NCBI RefSeq assembly: GCF_030814815.1
Contig: NZ_JAUSVR010000001.1
Coordinates: 620,001-684,000 of the forward strand
From: Ancylobacter amanitiformis
GTDB lineage: Bacteria; Pseudomonadota; Alphaproteobacteria; Rhizobiales; Xanthobacteraceae
Reading direction: 5' to 3'
DNA length: 64,000 nucleotides
In this document: positions 18,355 to 27,043 of the stretch, in pieces
Layout: every line of letters starts with the position of its first letter
Position numbering within the stretch: the stretch's first letter is position 1
The notes under the pieces: generated by a model
What the model saw: the letters and a program-made list of their open reading frames with translations, nothing else
What the model was told of the DNA's origin: nothing
Database searches by the model: none
Position numbers and translations under genes: made by a program

Positions 18355-19242
18355 TCACGCCGCCGCCTTCTTGGGCTGCACCTCGGCCATGTAGTCGTCG
18401 AACAGCTGCTTCGTCACCGGGCCGGGCTGGTAGTGCCGGCCGGCGATCTCGGAGACCGGCGTCACCTCGGCGGCGGTGCCGGTGATGAAGCACTCGTCGA
18501 AGCTCTCCAGTTCCTCCGGCAGGATCTCCCGCTCATGCACGGCGATGCCACGACGCCGGGCCAGCTCGATCACCGTCTTGCGGGTGATGCCGTTCAGGAA
18601 GGCGTCGGCCTCCGGTGTGTGCAGTTCGCCATTCTTCGCGAAGAAGATGTTGGCGCCGGTGCATTCCGCCACGCGGCCGCGCCAGTCCAGCATCAGCGCG
18701 TCGGCATAGCCTTCGCGCTCGGCGGCGTGCTTGGAGATGGTGCAGATCATGTACAGGCCCGCCGCCTTCGAGGTCGAGGGCGCGGTCAGCGGATCGGGAC
18801 GGCGATATTTCGCCTGCCCGATGCGGATGCCCTTCAGTCGCTCGGCAGGATCGAAATAGCTCGGCCATTCCCACGCCGCGATGGCGAGGTGGATCTGGTT
18901 GTGCTGCGCCGAGACGCCCATCATGTCCGAGCCGCGCCACGCCACCGGGCGCAGATAGGCATCGGAAAGGTTCTGCCGCGCCAGCAGTTCGCGGCAGGCC
19001 GCGTTGATCTCGGCCTCGTCATAGGGAATCTCGAAGTCGAGCAGCCGGGCGCTTTCCTTCAGGCGCGCCGTGTGGTCCTCGAGCTTGAAAATCTCACCGC
19101 CATAGGCGCGCTCGCCCTCGAATACGCAGCTGCCATAATGCAGCCCGTGGGTCAGCACGTGGACCTGGGCATCCTGCCACGGCACGAAGGCGCCGTCATA
19201 CCAGATCCAGCCCGTGCGTTTGTCGAAAGGCTCGCTTGCCAT
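18355..19242 (-). CDS. ilvE: Branched-chain amino acid aminotransferase
   Basis: A 295-aa class IV PLP aminotransferase that interconverts Val, Leu and Ile with their 2-oxo acids. Landmarks are HVLTHGLHYGSCVFEG, the PLP Lys (Lys159 in TSKAAGLY), ALMLDWRGRVAECTGANIFF and the GITRKTVIELA segment. The Ala/Lys-rich tail QPKKAAA is ordinary. It is divergent from the MarR-family gene across 250 bp, an arrangement also seen near petP/petR-type genes in other alphaproteobacteria. Confidence 0.94.
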   Translation of the reverse strand: MASEPFDKRTGWIWYDGAFVPWQDAQVHVLTHGLHYGSCVFEGERAYGGEIFKLEDHTARLKESARLLDFEIPYDEAEINAACRELLARQNLSDAYLRPVAWRGSDMMGVSAQHNQIHLAIAAWEWPSYFDPAERLKGIRIGQAKYRRPDPLTAPSTSKAAGLYMICTISKHAAEREGYADALMLDWRGRVAECTGANIFFAKNGELHTPEADAFLNGITRKTVIELARRRGIAVHEREILPEELESFDECFITGTAAEVTPVSEIAGRHYQPGPVTKQLFDDYMAEVQPKKAAA

Positions 19243-19492
19243 GGGTCAGTCTCCCAAACGGGCCGCCCACGCCCATGGAGACGCCGCGGCCCTCACATCT
19301 GTCAGCCTGGTGGCTTCGCTGCCGCTGCGAGAGCGCAATGCTTTGCCTCGCGGCCGAAGTCCCGTTATCGTTCGCCACCCCCGGAAGGGGCCGGCTAATC
19401 TATCCCGCTCCGAAGCGGATCGCACGGCTGAACCGAACGATCCTTTCGTTGAACGGGACATCTGGGTAACGATCATAACGAAAAAAGTCAAC

Positions 19493-20170
19493 ATGGCTGA
19501 CATAAATGTCTCGCTGTCACCCCGCCCCACCAAGGGCGATCCCGGCGTCCCCGCCCGTTCCGGCGGCATGGGCGGCGGCATCGGCGGCGGCATGGGCGAA
19601 GGTGATCCTCTGGTCGATGTGATCGAGCTTTTCTTCTTTGCCTACAGGAACTTCGTCAGCGATCCGGACGAAATCCTGCAAGGCATCGGCTTTGGCCGCG
19701 CGCATCACCGGGTGCTGCATTTCGTCAATCGCCACCCTGGCATGCGCGTGACGGACCTGCTCGATATCCTGCGCATCACCAAGCAGAGCCTGGGCCGCGT
19801 GCTGCGCGAACTGGTCGACCAGGGCTTCATCGACAGCCGCGCCGGCGCGTCCGACCGCCGCCAGCGGCTGCTCCATCTCACGCCGAAGGGCGAGGCGCTG
19901 GCGCAGCAATTCGTCACCCTGCAGTCGCACCGCATCCGCCGGGCGCTGGAAGAGTGCGGCCCCGACTCGCGCGAGACGGCGCGCCGCTTTCTTGTCGCCA
20001 TGATCGACCCGGAAGATCGCGGACCGGTGGAAAAGCTCATCGCCCGCGCCGACCAGCAGGCGGAGGCGAAAACCCCGCCCGGCGCATCGGGCAAGGCCGC
20101 GCCCCCGGCGGGCGGGAGCAGCGGCGCGACGGGCAACCGGCCCGCGCCCCCCGTGCGGCCGGCTGGCTGA
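19493..20170 (+). CDS. MarR-family transcriptional regulator, PetP-like
   Basis: A 225-aa regulator. A Gly/Met-rich flexible leader (GGMGGGIGGGMGEG) is followed by a MarR winged helix: the recognition region LLDILRITKQSLGRVLRELVDQ and wing DRRQRLLHLTPKG. The C-terminal 40 residues are Pro/Ala/Gly-rich. It is directly followed by an OmpR-type regulator and a kinase, the order of the petP-petR regulators of Rhodobacter. ATG 19493 has a weak ribosome binding site, and translation could also begin in the Gly/Met stretch. A possible promoter, TTGAAC (19449) with ATCATA 17 nt later, lies just upstream. Confidence 0.85.
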   Translation: MADINVSLSPRPTKGDPGVPARSGGMGGGIGGGMGEGDPLVDVIELFFFAYRNFVSDPDEILQGIGFGRAHHRVLHFVNRHPGMRVTDLLDILRITKQSLGRVLRELVDQGFIDSRAGASDRRQRLLHLTPKGEALAQQFVTLQSHRIRRALEECGPDSRETARRFLVAMIDPEDRGPVEKLIARADQQAEAKTPPGASGKAAPPAGGSSGATGNRPAPPVRPAG

Positions 20171-20182
20171 GGAGACCGCGAC

Positions 20183-20908
20183 ATGCTGAACGCCGCCCCG
20201 GACGAGGTCGCCCGCGCCATGCCGGCCGATGACGCCGTCCACCTGCTGATCGTCGACGACGACCGGCGCATCCGCGATCTGCTCTCGCGTTTTCTCAGCG
20301 AGCACGGTTACCGCGTCAGCACCGCCGAATCGGCGGCCGATGCCCGCGCCCGGATCGGCGGCATCGCCTTCGACCTGCTCATCCTCGACGTGATGATGCC
20401 GGGCGAAAGCGGCTTTGACCTCGCCCGCGCGGTTCGCGCCGAATCGGGCGTGCCGATCCTCATGCTCACCGCGCGCTCCGACGCCGCGGACCGCATCGAG
20501 GGGCTGGAAATCGGCGCCGACGACTATCTCGCCAAACCGTTCGAGCCGCGCGAATTGCTGCTGCGCATCGGCAATATCATCAAGCGCGCCGCCACCCCGA
20601 CGCAGCAGGTGATCGAGACCCTGCGCTTCGGGCCGTTCACCTTCCATATCGAGCGCGGCGAACTCATCCGCGACGGCGAAGTGGTGCGCCTCACCGATCG
20701 CGAGCGCGACATGCTGCGGGTGCTGGGCGAGCGGCCGGGCGACACCGTGCCGCGGCAGGCGCTGGTCGCTCCCGGCGCCGCCGCCGGCGACCGCGCGGTC
20801 GACGTGCAGGTCAACCGCCTGCGTCGCAAGATCGAGCGCGACCCGGCCAATCCCGCCTATGTGCAGACCGTGCGGGGCGTCGGCTACCGGCTGGTCGTCG
20901 CGCCTTGA
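20183..20908 (+). CDS. OmpR-family response regulator, PetR-like
   Basis: A 241-aa two-domain regulator. The receiver has VDDDRR at about residues 24-29, the phospho-acceptor Asp69 in LILDVMMPG, the switch Thr in LMLTARS and the Lys in LAKPFEP. The C-terminal winged helix ends with LRRKIERDP and the VQTVRGVGYRL wing. GAGGAG lies 7-9 nt before the ATG. It sits 12 nt after the MarR gene and overlaps the kinase gene (TTGA), so the three form one operon. PetR-like by context and type. Confidence 0.92.
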   Translation: MLNAAPDEVARAMPADDAVHLLIVDDDRRIRDLLSRFLSEHGYRVSTAESAADARARIGGIAFDLLILDVMMPGESGFDLARAVRAESGVPILMLTARSDAADRIEGLEIGADDYLAKPFEPRELLLRIGNIIKRAATPTQQVIETLRFGPFTFHIERGELIRDGEVVRLTDRERDMLRVLGERPGDTVPRQALVAPGAAAGDRAVDVQVNRLRRKIERDPANPAYVQTVRGVGYRLVVAP

Positions 20909-22308
20909 GCCTGCTGGACACCCATATGGTGGGCGCCGCCCGGGAGCGGCTGAAGCTGACCCAGGCGCGCATGCGCGAGAACAATGCCCGCTTCGGTGCA
21001 TGGTTCAACCGCATCATGCCGAAAGGGCTCTATGCCCGCTCGCTCATCATCATCGTGACGCCGATGGTGATCCTGCAGTCGGTGCTCGCCTTCGTCTTCA
21101 TGGAACGGCATTATAATACCGTGACGCGCCGGCTCTCGGCCGCGGTGTCGCAGGACATCACGGCCATTGCCGATCTGGCCGTCAGCTTCCCCACGCCGGA
21201 GGACCAGGAGCGCATCCGGCAGATCGCCCAGACCACGATGGGGCTCACGATCGACTTCCAGCCCGGCGAGCGCCTGCCCCCGCCGGGCACCAAGCCGTTC
21301 TTCTCCATCCTCGATTCCGCCTTCACCGGCGAGTTGGGCAAGCGGCTCGGCCGCCCGTTCTGGACCGACACGGTGGGCCGCTCCAACCTCATCGAGGTGC
21401 GGGTGCAGCTGGACGGCACGGTGATGCGGGTCTTTGCCCGTCGCAGCCAGGCCTATCTCTCCAACTCGCACATCTTCCTGGTGTGGATGGTGGGCACCTC
21501 GCTGGTGCTGCTCGGCGTCGCCATCGTGTTCCTGCGCAACCAGATCAAGCCCATCGAGGCGCTGGCCGACGCGGCGATCGCCTTCGGCAAGGGGCGCGAC
21601 GTCTCCGGCTTCCGCCCGCGCGGCGCGCGCGAGGTGCGCGGGGCGGCGCTCGCCTTCCTCGAGATGCGCCGGCGCATCGAGCGGCAGATCGAGCAGCGCA
21701 CCACCATGCTGGCGGGCGTCAGCCACGACATGCGCACCATCCTCACCCGCTTCAAGCTGGAACTGGCGCTGATGGGCGACACGCCCGACACCGACGCGCT
21801 GCGCAAGGATGTGGACGAGTTGCAGAGCATGCTCGAAGCCTACCTCGCCTTCGCCCGCGACGACACCGGCGAGGCGCCGGTCGTGGCCGACATCGCCCGC
21901 ATCATCGACGATACGCGCTTCAACGCCGAGCGCCACGGCGCGAAGGTGACGGCAAGCTTCACCGGCGACCCGATGGTGATGATCCGCGCCGATGCGTTCC
22001 GCCGCTGCCTCGCCAATCTCGCCGCCAATGCGTGGCGGCATGGCACGCGGATGGAGATCACCGGCACGCGCGACGACCGCTGGCTCATCGTCACGGTGGA
22101 TGATGACGGCCCGGGCATTCCGGCCGCCAAGCGCGAGGACGTGTTCCGCCCCTTCGTGCGGCTGGACAATGCCCGCAACCAGGATGCCGGCGGCTCTGGC
22201 CTCGGCCTCACCATCGCCCGCGATGCCGCCCGCTCGCACGGCGGCGACGTATCTTTGAGCGACAGCCCGCTGGGCGGGCTCCGGGCCATGGTGCGGATCC
22301 CGGTCTGA
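20905..22308 (+). CDS. EnvZ-like sensor histidine kinase
   Basis: A 467-aa membrane kinase, the likely partner of the upstream regulator. Order: a short cytosolic start, TM1 (SLIIIVTPMVILQSVLAF), a periplasmic sensor of about 120 residues, TM2 (FLVWMVGTSLVLLGVAIVF), HAMP, the HisKA box AGVSHDMRTIL with phospho-acceptor His about residue 274, then the ATPase with N box (LANLAANAW), DDDGPGIP and GGSGLGLTIARD. The TTG start at 20905 overlaps the previous stop. ATG 20926 is an alternative; neither has a strong ribosome binding site. Confidence 0.9.
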   Translation: MSLLDTHMVGAARERLKLTQARMRENNARFGAWFNRIMPKGLYARSLIIIVTPMVILQSVLAFVFMERHYNTVTRRLSAAVSQDITAIADLAVSFPTPEDQERIRQIAQTTMGLTIDFQPGERLPPPGTKPFFSILDSAFTGELGKRLGRPFWTDTVGRSNLIEVRVQLDGTVMRVFARRSQAYLSNSHIFLVWMVGTSLVLLGVAIVFLRNQIKPIEALADAAIAFGKGRDVSGFRPRGAREVRGAALAFLEMRRRIERQIEQRTTMLAGVSHDMRTILTRFKLELALMGDTPDTDALRKDVDELQSMLEAYLAFARDDTGEAPVVADIARIIDDTRFNAERHGAKVTASFTGDPMVMIRADAFRRCLANLAANAWRHGTRMEITGTRDDRWLIVTVDDDGPGIPAAKREDVFRPFVRLDNARNQDAGGSGLGLTIARDAARSHGGDVSLSDSPLGGLRAMVRIPV

Positions 22309-22329
22309 TACCGGGCGCGGCGCATTTTT

Positions 22330-22435
22330 CCCTCTCCCCCCTCGGGAGAGGGGTGGGGCGAGGGCCGCCAGGCTCCGCGATGGCGAAGCCCCTCACCGCC
22401 CCCTTCGCGGGCCGCCTCTCCTCTCGGGGGAGAGG
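22330..22435. repeat. Intergenic palindromic repeat element (relative of the uvrC insert)
   Basis: The left hairpin is CCCTCTCCC (22330-22338) with GGGAGAGGG (22344-22352). The right hairpin is CCTCTCC (22415-22421) with GGAGAGG (22429-22435). The middle has GGGGTGGGGCGAGGG opposite CCCCTCACCGCCCCC. It shares order and wording with the element in uvrC. It lies between the kinase gene and csaA (convergent). Confidence 0.8.
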
Positions 22436-22454
22436 AAGAGCCGGCGCCTCCGCC

Positions 22455-22808
22455 TCAGAACAGCCGCGCGCCGTTCGGCACGTCGCGGTCCGGCTTGAAC
22501 AGCACCACCGCGCCGTCCTCGTCGGGAAAGCCGAGGGTGAGCACTTCCGACATCATAGGGCCGATCTGGCGCGGGGGGAAATTCACCACCGCCGCCACCT
22601 GCCGGCCGACCAGGTCCTCCGGCGCGTAATGCACCGTGATCTGCGCCGAGCTCTTGCGGCAGCCTATATGCGGGCCGAAATCGATGACCAGCCGGATCGC
22701 CGGCTTGCGCGCCTCCGGGAAAGGCTCAGCCTGAATGATCGTGCCGACCCGGATGTCGACTTTCAGGAAATCGGCGAAAGAAATCGACTCCAGCGGTGCC
22801 AGGCTCAC
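22455..22808 (-). CDS. csaA: CsaA-type tRNA-binding protein
   Basis: A 117-aa OB-fold protein of the CsaA/Trbp111 group. It opens [20 protein letters not shown] and contains the conserved [28 protein letters not shown] and SEVLTLGF segments, ending VPNGARLF. The family binds tRNA and has been linked to protein export as a chaperone. The start is GTG 22808 with GGAGG 7 nt upstream. It lies 26 nt after the TetR gene on the same strand, so co-transcription is likely. Confidence 0.92.
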   Translation of the reverse strand: MSLAPLESISFADFLKVDIRVGTIIQAEPFPEARKPAIRLVIDFGPHIGCRKSSAQITVHYAPEDLVGRQVAAVVNFPPRQIGPMMSEVLTLGFPDEDGAVVLFKPDRDVPNGARLF

Positions 22809-22834
22809 GGCGGGCTCCTCCCTGATGGTTCAAC

Positions 22835-23608
22835 TCAAGCGGCAGCGGGCGCTTCCGGCTCGGGCGGCGGCGTGTTGGCGCGGCGTCCGCGCCGACCTCC
22901 GGTCGCAAGACCCACCGCGCCTTCGAGAAGCCCCAGCGCGCGCTCGCCCTTGGCCAGTTCACGGTCGAGCGCGGCCATGGTGGGGGCAAGGCCCGGATCC
23001 TCGTCGCGCAGGAAGGTCTGCAGCACCCAGGCAAAGACCAGCGCCAGCCCCTGCGCGCGCACCGCGCCCTTGAAGCCGGCCGTGTCGATCTTCGCCGCCG
23101 CCAGCATCCATTGCTGCGAACGCACCGCCAGCCGGTTCAGCGCCAGCGCGAAGAACGGATTGCGCCGTGCGGATTCCGCCAGCATGCGCAGGGCCGGACG
23201 ATGTGGGGCCAGCACGTCGAGCCGGCGCATCAGCACATCGAACAGCCGGTCGCGCGCCGGCTGGTCCTGCATGTCATCGGTCGGCCCGGCCAGTACTCTG
23301 CGGTCGGTGTCGCGCACGAAGGCTGCCAGCAGGTCGAAGGTCGAGCCGAAGGCGCCGCGCAACTCGACCAGCGAGAGCCCCGCTTCCGCCGCCACATCGC
23401 CAAGGGCGATGCGCTCGAACGGTCGATGCGCCAGCACGGCGAGAAAGCCGTTCAGCGCCTTTTCCCGCAGCGCTTCCATCGATGGCGTGGCGGCGGCACC
23501 CGAAGAACCCGCCGGCGTTTCGGGCCCGGCCGGGGCCGCCTCGTGCGGCGCAGAGGATTCCGCGGCCGCCTTCGCCGCTTTCGTCGTCGTTCCGGGAGAG
23601 CGTGCCAT
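22835..23608 (-). CDS. TetR-family transcriptional regulator
   Basis: A 257-aa regulator. An Ala/Pro-rich, probably disordered leader of about 40 residues precedes the TetR helix-turn-helix (FERIALGDVAAEAGLSLVELRGAF). A helical ligand domain follows, and the tail RRGRRANTPPPEPEA is basic and then acidic. AGGAGG precedes the ATG. The inducer is unknown, and no clear operator was found around it. Confidence 0.85.
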   Translation of the reverse strand: MARSPGTTTKAAKAAAESSAPHEAAPAGPETPAGSSGAAATPSMEALREKALNGFLAVLAHRPFERIALGDVAAEAGLSLVELRGAFGSTFDLLAAFVRDTDRRVLAGPTDDMQDQPARDRLFDVLMRRLDVLAPHRPALRMLAESARRNPFFALALNRLAVRSQQWMLAAAKIDTAGFKGAVRAQGLALVFAWVLQTFLRDEDPGLAPTMAALDRELAKGERALGLLEGAVGLATGGRRGRRANTPPPEPEAPAAA

Positions 23609-23745
23609 GATGACCTCCTGACCTGAACGTTGCCCGTCCGCTCAATCTAGGGCCGGCGGTGCGTGAGGAGAAGATCATCCCCCTATGCACCGTCCTTGAC
23701 CCCTCGCAATTGGTCGTGACGGATGGGCCCGATAGTGCCCGCGCT

Positions 23746-24570
23746 TCAGCCCGCCAGTTCGCGCGAGCGCCGCGCCGCCGCCTGCACGGCCTCGTCGAGC
23801 AGCGGGCCGAAGCCCCGGGTCTCGTCCATCAGCACGGCGAGTGCCGCCGCCGTGGTGCCGTTCGGCGAGGTGACGTTGCGCCGCAGCTGCGCCGGCTCGA
23901 TGCCGGATCGGGCGATCAGTTCGCCGGCGCCCGACACCGTCGCCCGCGCCAGCCGGTCCGCCATGTCGGCCGGAAGGCCGGCCCGGGCGCCCGCCGCCGC
24001 CAGCGCCTCCGCCAGCAGGAAAACATAGGCCGGGCCCGACCCCGAAACGGCGGTCGCCACGTCGATCAGCGCCTCGTCGTCGACCCACTCGACGCCCCCG
24101 GTCGAGCGCAGCAGGCTGTCGGCGATCGCGAGTTGCTCGGGCGTCACCGCCGCGTTGGGCACCGCCACCGTCACGCCGCGCCCGATCGCCGCCGGCGTGT
24201 TGGGAATGGAGCGCACCACCGCCGTGCCGGGCTCGAACGCCGCCTCGATGAAGCCGAGCGTGCGCCCGGCCATGACGGAAACGATCAGCGTCTGCGGCCC
24301 GGCCAGCGGCGCGACCCGGGCCAGCACTTCCGGCGCCACCTGCGGCTTCACCGCCAGCAGCATCACCGCCGGCGGGCCGCCATTGAGCGGATTGAGCGCG
24401 ACACCGCGCGCCTCGATCATCGCCGCGACCTCGGGCGGCGGGCCGGGATCGAGCACCGCCGCGCGCGCGGGATCGAGCCCGAGCGCCAGCCAGCCCTCCA
24501 GCATCGCGCCGCCCATCTTGCCGGCGCCGACCAGCAGCACCCGCCCGGGAATGTCAGAAAGTGAAGCCAT
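23746..24570 (-). CDS. proC: Pyrroline-5-carboxylate reductase
   Basis: A 274-aa enzyme for the last step of proline synthesis. The NAD(P) motif VGAGKMGGAM is near residue 15. LLAVKPQ, FEPGTAVVRSIPNTPAAIGRG, and the active-site helix region SGSGPAYVFLLAEAL with the late T-S/G-x-P helix complete the family pattern. ATG 24570 is chosen because the Rossmann fold begins right after it; the frame remains open upstream to 24843 without homology. Confidence 0.94.
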   Translation of the reverse strand: MASLSDIPGRVLLVGAGKMGGAMLEGWLALGLDPARAAVLDPGPPPEVAAMIEARGVALNPLNGGPPAVMLLAVKPQVAPEVLARVAPLAGPQTLIVSVMAGRTLGFIEAAFEPGTAVVRSIPNTPAAIGRGVTVAVPNAAVTPEQLAIADSLLRSTGGVEWVDDEALIDVATAVSGSGPAYVFLLAEALAAAGARAGLPADMADRLARATVSGAGELIARSGIEPAQLRRNVTSPNGTTAAALAVLMDETRGFGPLLDEAVQAAARRSRELAG

Positions 24571-24923
24571 GACCCGAACCTGAAATCTCGACCCTGCGGA
24601 AAAGGACGCGGCAAAACGGCCGCTGCGGCGGGGCATCATACCCGGTCCTGCGCCCTCGCGCCCGGCCTCGCCGGAAGCATCCACCATTTTGGCGGAACGG
24701 CATGAGGCACGGGCCGAGACGGCGTCCTGAATCGGCCGGCCTTGCCGCTGCCGTGGAAGCCGATCATGCGGCTGAAGCCGCCATTGCGGCGGTAGAACGG
24801 GGGCCCCCGAGGACAGCCCCCGCGCGCCGACGATGCAAGGCACCCGGTCCGTCTCACGCGGCTCGCCCGAGCGGATGGCGGGGAAGGCACGCCCTCCTCA
24901 ACCCGCCGCCGGGAAACCCGCCC

Positions 24924-25421
24924 TCACGCCTCGCCGATGGTCTCGAACAGCGTGGCGTCCATCGCCTCGCGGGCGGACTTTCCGGCCCAGACGACGAACT
25001 GGAAAGCGGGGAAATAGCGCTCCACCGCCTCGATGGCGCATTCCATCAGGACTTCGCACTGCCGGTCGGTGGCCTCGGCGCCGGCCAGCAGCAGCGCGTG
25101 GCGGAACATGATCACGCCCTCCTTCGACCACAGGTCGAAATGGCCGATCCACATCTGCTCGTTGATCAGCGAGAGCAGGCGCAGCACCTCGGTCTTGCGT
25201 TTTTCCGGCACCTTGAGATCGAAGGCACAGGCGATATGCAGCGCCTCCACCTCGTCCATCCATTGGAAGGAGACGTGGCAGTCGGTCCAGCGGCCTTCGA
25301 TCGAAAGGGTGATCTCATCATCCGCCGAACGCTCGAACGACCACTCGTTGAGCGCGGCCATGCGTTCGATGAGATCGAGGGGATTGAGGCGGGTGTCGGC
25401 TTCGAAATCGGTATAGGTCAT
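24924..25421 (-). CDS. YbjN domain-containing protein
   Basis: A 165-aa cytosolic protein of the YbjN type. Recognisable segments are SIEGRWTDCHVSFQW, LRLLSLINEQMWIGHFDLW and FRHALLLAG. The fold is related to type III secretion chaperones, but the biological role in alphaproteobacteria is not established. ATG 25421 is preferred over 25448 because GAGG lies 6 nt upstream. It is about 350 nt upstream of proC on the same strand. Confidence 0.82.
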   Translation of the reverse strand: MTYTDFEADTRLNPLDLIERMAALNEWSFERSADDEITLSIEGRWTDCHVSFQWMDEVEALHIACAFDLKVPEKRKTEVLRLLSLINEQMWIGHFDLWSKEGVIMFRHALLLAGAEATDRQCEVLMECAIEAVERYFPAFQFVVWAGKSAREAMDATLFETIGEA

Positions 25422-25659
25422 GCAAGACCTCGCGAGGATGGCACGCACGCAGTCGAATGCACGCAGCGCCTAAGGCCAATGCAGCGCGGGCTCGTTGCGA
25501 GCGTCACGCCGTGATCGACATTATCGCGCTGGATTCGTACCTCGCTACGACGGCTGGCCGCAGGCTCCGGCACGGAGCCCATGAAGGAAAGTGTCGGGAT
25601 TCGCCGCGCTGCCGCAAGCACCGATATGCGGCCGCGCGGCCGCGTCCACAGCGGCGGCC

Positions 25660-25926
25660 TCAACCGAGCGAGTCAGGCGGGTTGAGCCTGGCCTCGAGCG
25701 CCGCGATGCGGGCTTCCAACCGTTCGTTTTCCTCGCGCGCGGCGGCGGCGAGTTCCTTGACGGTCTCGAATTCCTCGCGCGTGACCACGTCGAGTTCGCG
25801 CAGCACGCGCTCGGCTTGCGCGCGCATGACGTTCTCCGCCTCGCGGCGCACGCCGGTGGCGACGCCGGCCGCGTCGTTCATCAGACGGGCGAAATCATCG
25901 AAGATGCGGCTGGTGGTCTGGGTCAT
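25660..25926 (-). CDS. UbiK-type accessory factor (BMFP domain)
   Basis: An 88-aa protein with an amphipathic N-terminal helix (SRIFDDFARLMNDAAGVA) and a long C-terminal coiled coil (EFETVKELAAAAREENERLEARI cut by charged residues). This is the pattern of UbiK/YqiC (BMFP) proteins, which assist aerobic ubiquinone synthesis at the membrane. GGGAG precedes the ATG by about 8 nt. It is divergent from lgt. Family fit is good; the ubiquinone role is carried over from the family. Confidence 0.85.
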   Translation of the reverse strand: MTQTTSRIFDDFARLMNDAAGVATGVRREAENVMRAQAERVLRELDVVTREEFETVKELAAAAREENERLEARIAALEARLNPPDSLG

Positions 25927-26161
25927 GATGGTCTCCCGGCAGGATCGTTCACGCTAGCAAGGCTTTGCGGGCAGAATGGGGCGGCATGGTGCGGTGCGCA
26001 AGGGCGCCACCGAGTTTGATACGCCGGCCGCGTGCGCTTTTCCCGCCTTGATCCCGTCACGCGGGACAGGCAAGAGCAGCCGGGACCGCACTTGCGAAAC
26101 GCTGGCGACGCCGTGCCGCCGCTTTTCGTCCCGCTCCCTCCGACCCGCCATTGCCCGCGCC

Positions 26162-27043
26162 ATGCTGCTCCTCGGCCCGCCACTTCTCGCTCCGCCGCTC
26201 TTCGCTCTGACCTTTCCCCAGATCGATCCGATCCTGATCGAACTGGGGCCGTTCGCGATCCGCTGGTATGCGCTGGCCTATGTCACCGGCCTGCTGTTCG
26301 GCTGGTGGATGGCCAAGCGGCTCTGTGCGTCGCCCGCGCTGTGGGGCGGCACGTCGCCCATCGCGCCGGAGGAATTCGACGACGCGGTGGTGTGGATCGC
26401 CTTCGGCGTCATCCTGGGCGGGCGCATCGGCTATGTGCTGTTCTACAACCTGCCCTATTACGCCGCCCATCCGCTGGAGGCGCTGACCGTCTGGCATGGC
26501 GGCATGGCGTTTCATGGCGGGTTCCTCGGCTCCATCCTCGCCATGTACCTGTTTACGCGCCGGCGCGGGCTCTCCTTCATGTCGATGCTCGACATCGCCG
26601 CTACCGTGGTGCCGGTCGGCCTGTTCCTCGGCCGGCTGGCCAATTTCATCAACGGCGAATTGTGGGGTCGCCCCTCCGATGTGCCGTGGGCCATGGTGTT
26701 CCCCCATGCCGGCCCGCTCGCCCGCCACCCCAGCCAGCTCTATGAGGCGGGGCTTGAGGGATTGACCATCTTCGCGATCCTGATGATCGCGGTGCGCGCG
26801 GGCGCGCTGGCCCGGCCGGGCCTCGTGGCCGGAATCTTCGTGTTTCTCTATGGCTGCGCGCGGATCTTCGTCGAGTTCTTCCGCGAGCCGGACGCGCAGC
26901 TCGGTTATCTCGCGGGCGGCTTCGTCACCATGGGCATGGTGCTCTCGCTGCCCATGCTCGCCGTGGGCGCCTGGCTGGTGCTGCGCGCCCGCCGCCGGCC
27001 CCGGCTGAACGCGACGACGTCGAATGCCGGGCGGCCCGCGTGA
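26162..27043 (+). CDS. lgt: Phosphatidylglycerol--prolipoprotein diacylglyceryl transferase
   Basis: A 293-aa inner-membrane enzyme with about seven helices that attaches diacylglycerol from phosphatidylglycerol to the lipobox Cys. The signature GRLANFINGELWGRPSD with the essential Arg and Asn/Glu is intact. AFHGGFLGSIL-type and YGCARIFVEFFREPD segments are also present. ATG 26162 gives the family-typical N-terminus (PQIDPILIELGPFAIRWYAL). The stop overlaps the GTG of midA. Confidence 0.95.
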   Translation: MLLLGPPLLAPPLFALTFPQIDPILIELGPFAIRWYALAYVTGLLFGWWMAKRLCASPALWGGTSPIAPEEFDDAVVWIAFGVILGGRIGYVLFYNLPYYAAHPLEALTVWHGGMAFHGGFLGSILAMYLFTRRRGLSFMSMLDIAATVVPVGLFLGRLANFINGELWGRPSDVPWAMVFPHAGPLARHPSQLYEAGLEGLTIFAILMIAVRAGALARPGLVAGIFVFLYGCARIFVEFFREPDAQLGYLAGGFVTMGMVLSLPMLAVGAWLVLRARRRPRLNATTSNAGRPA

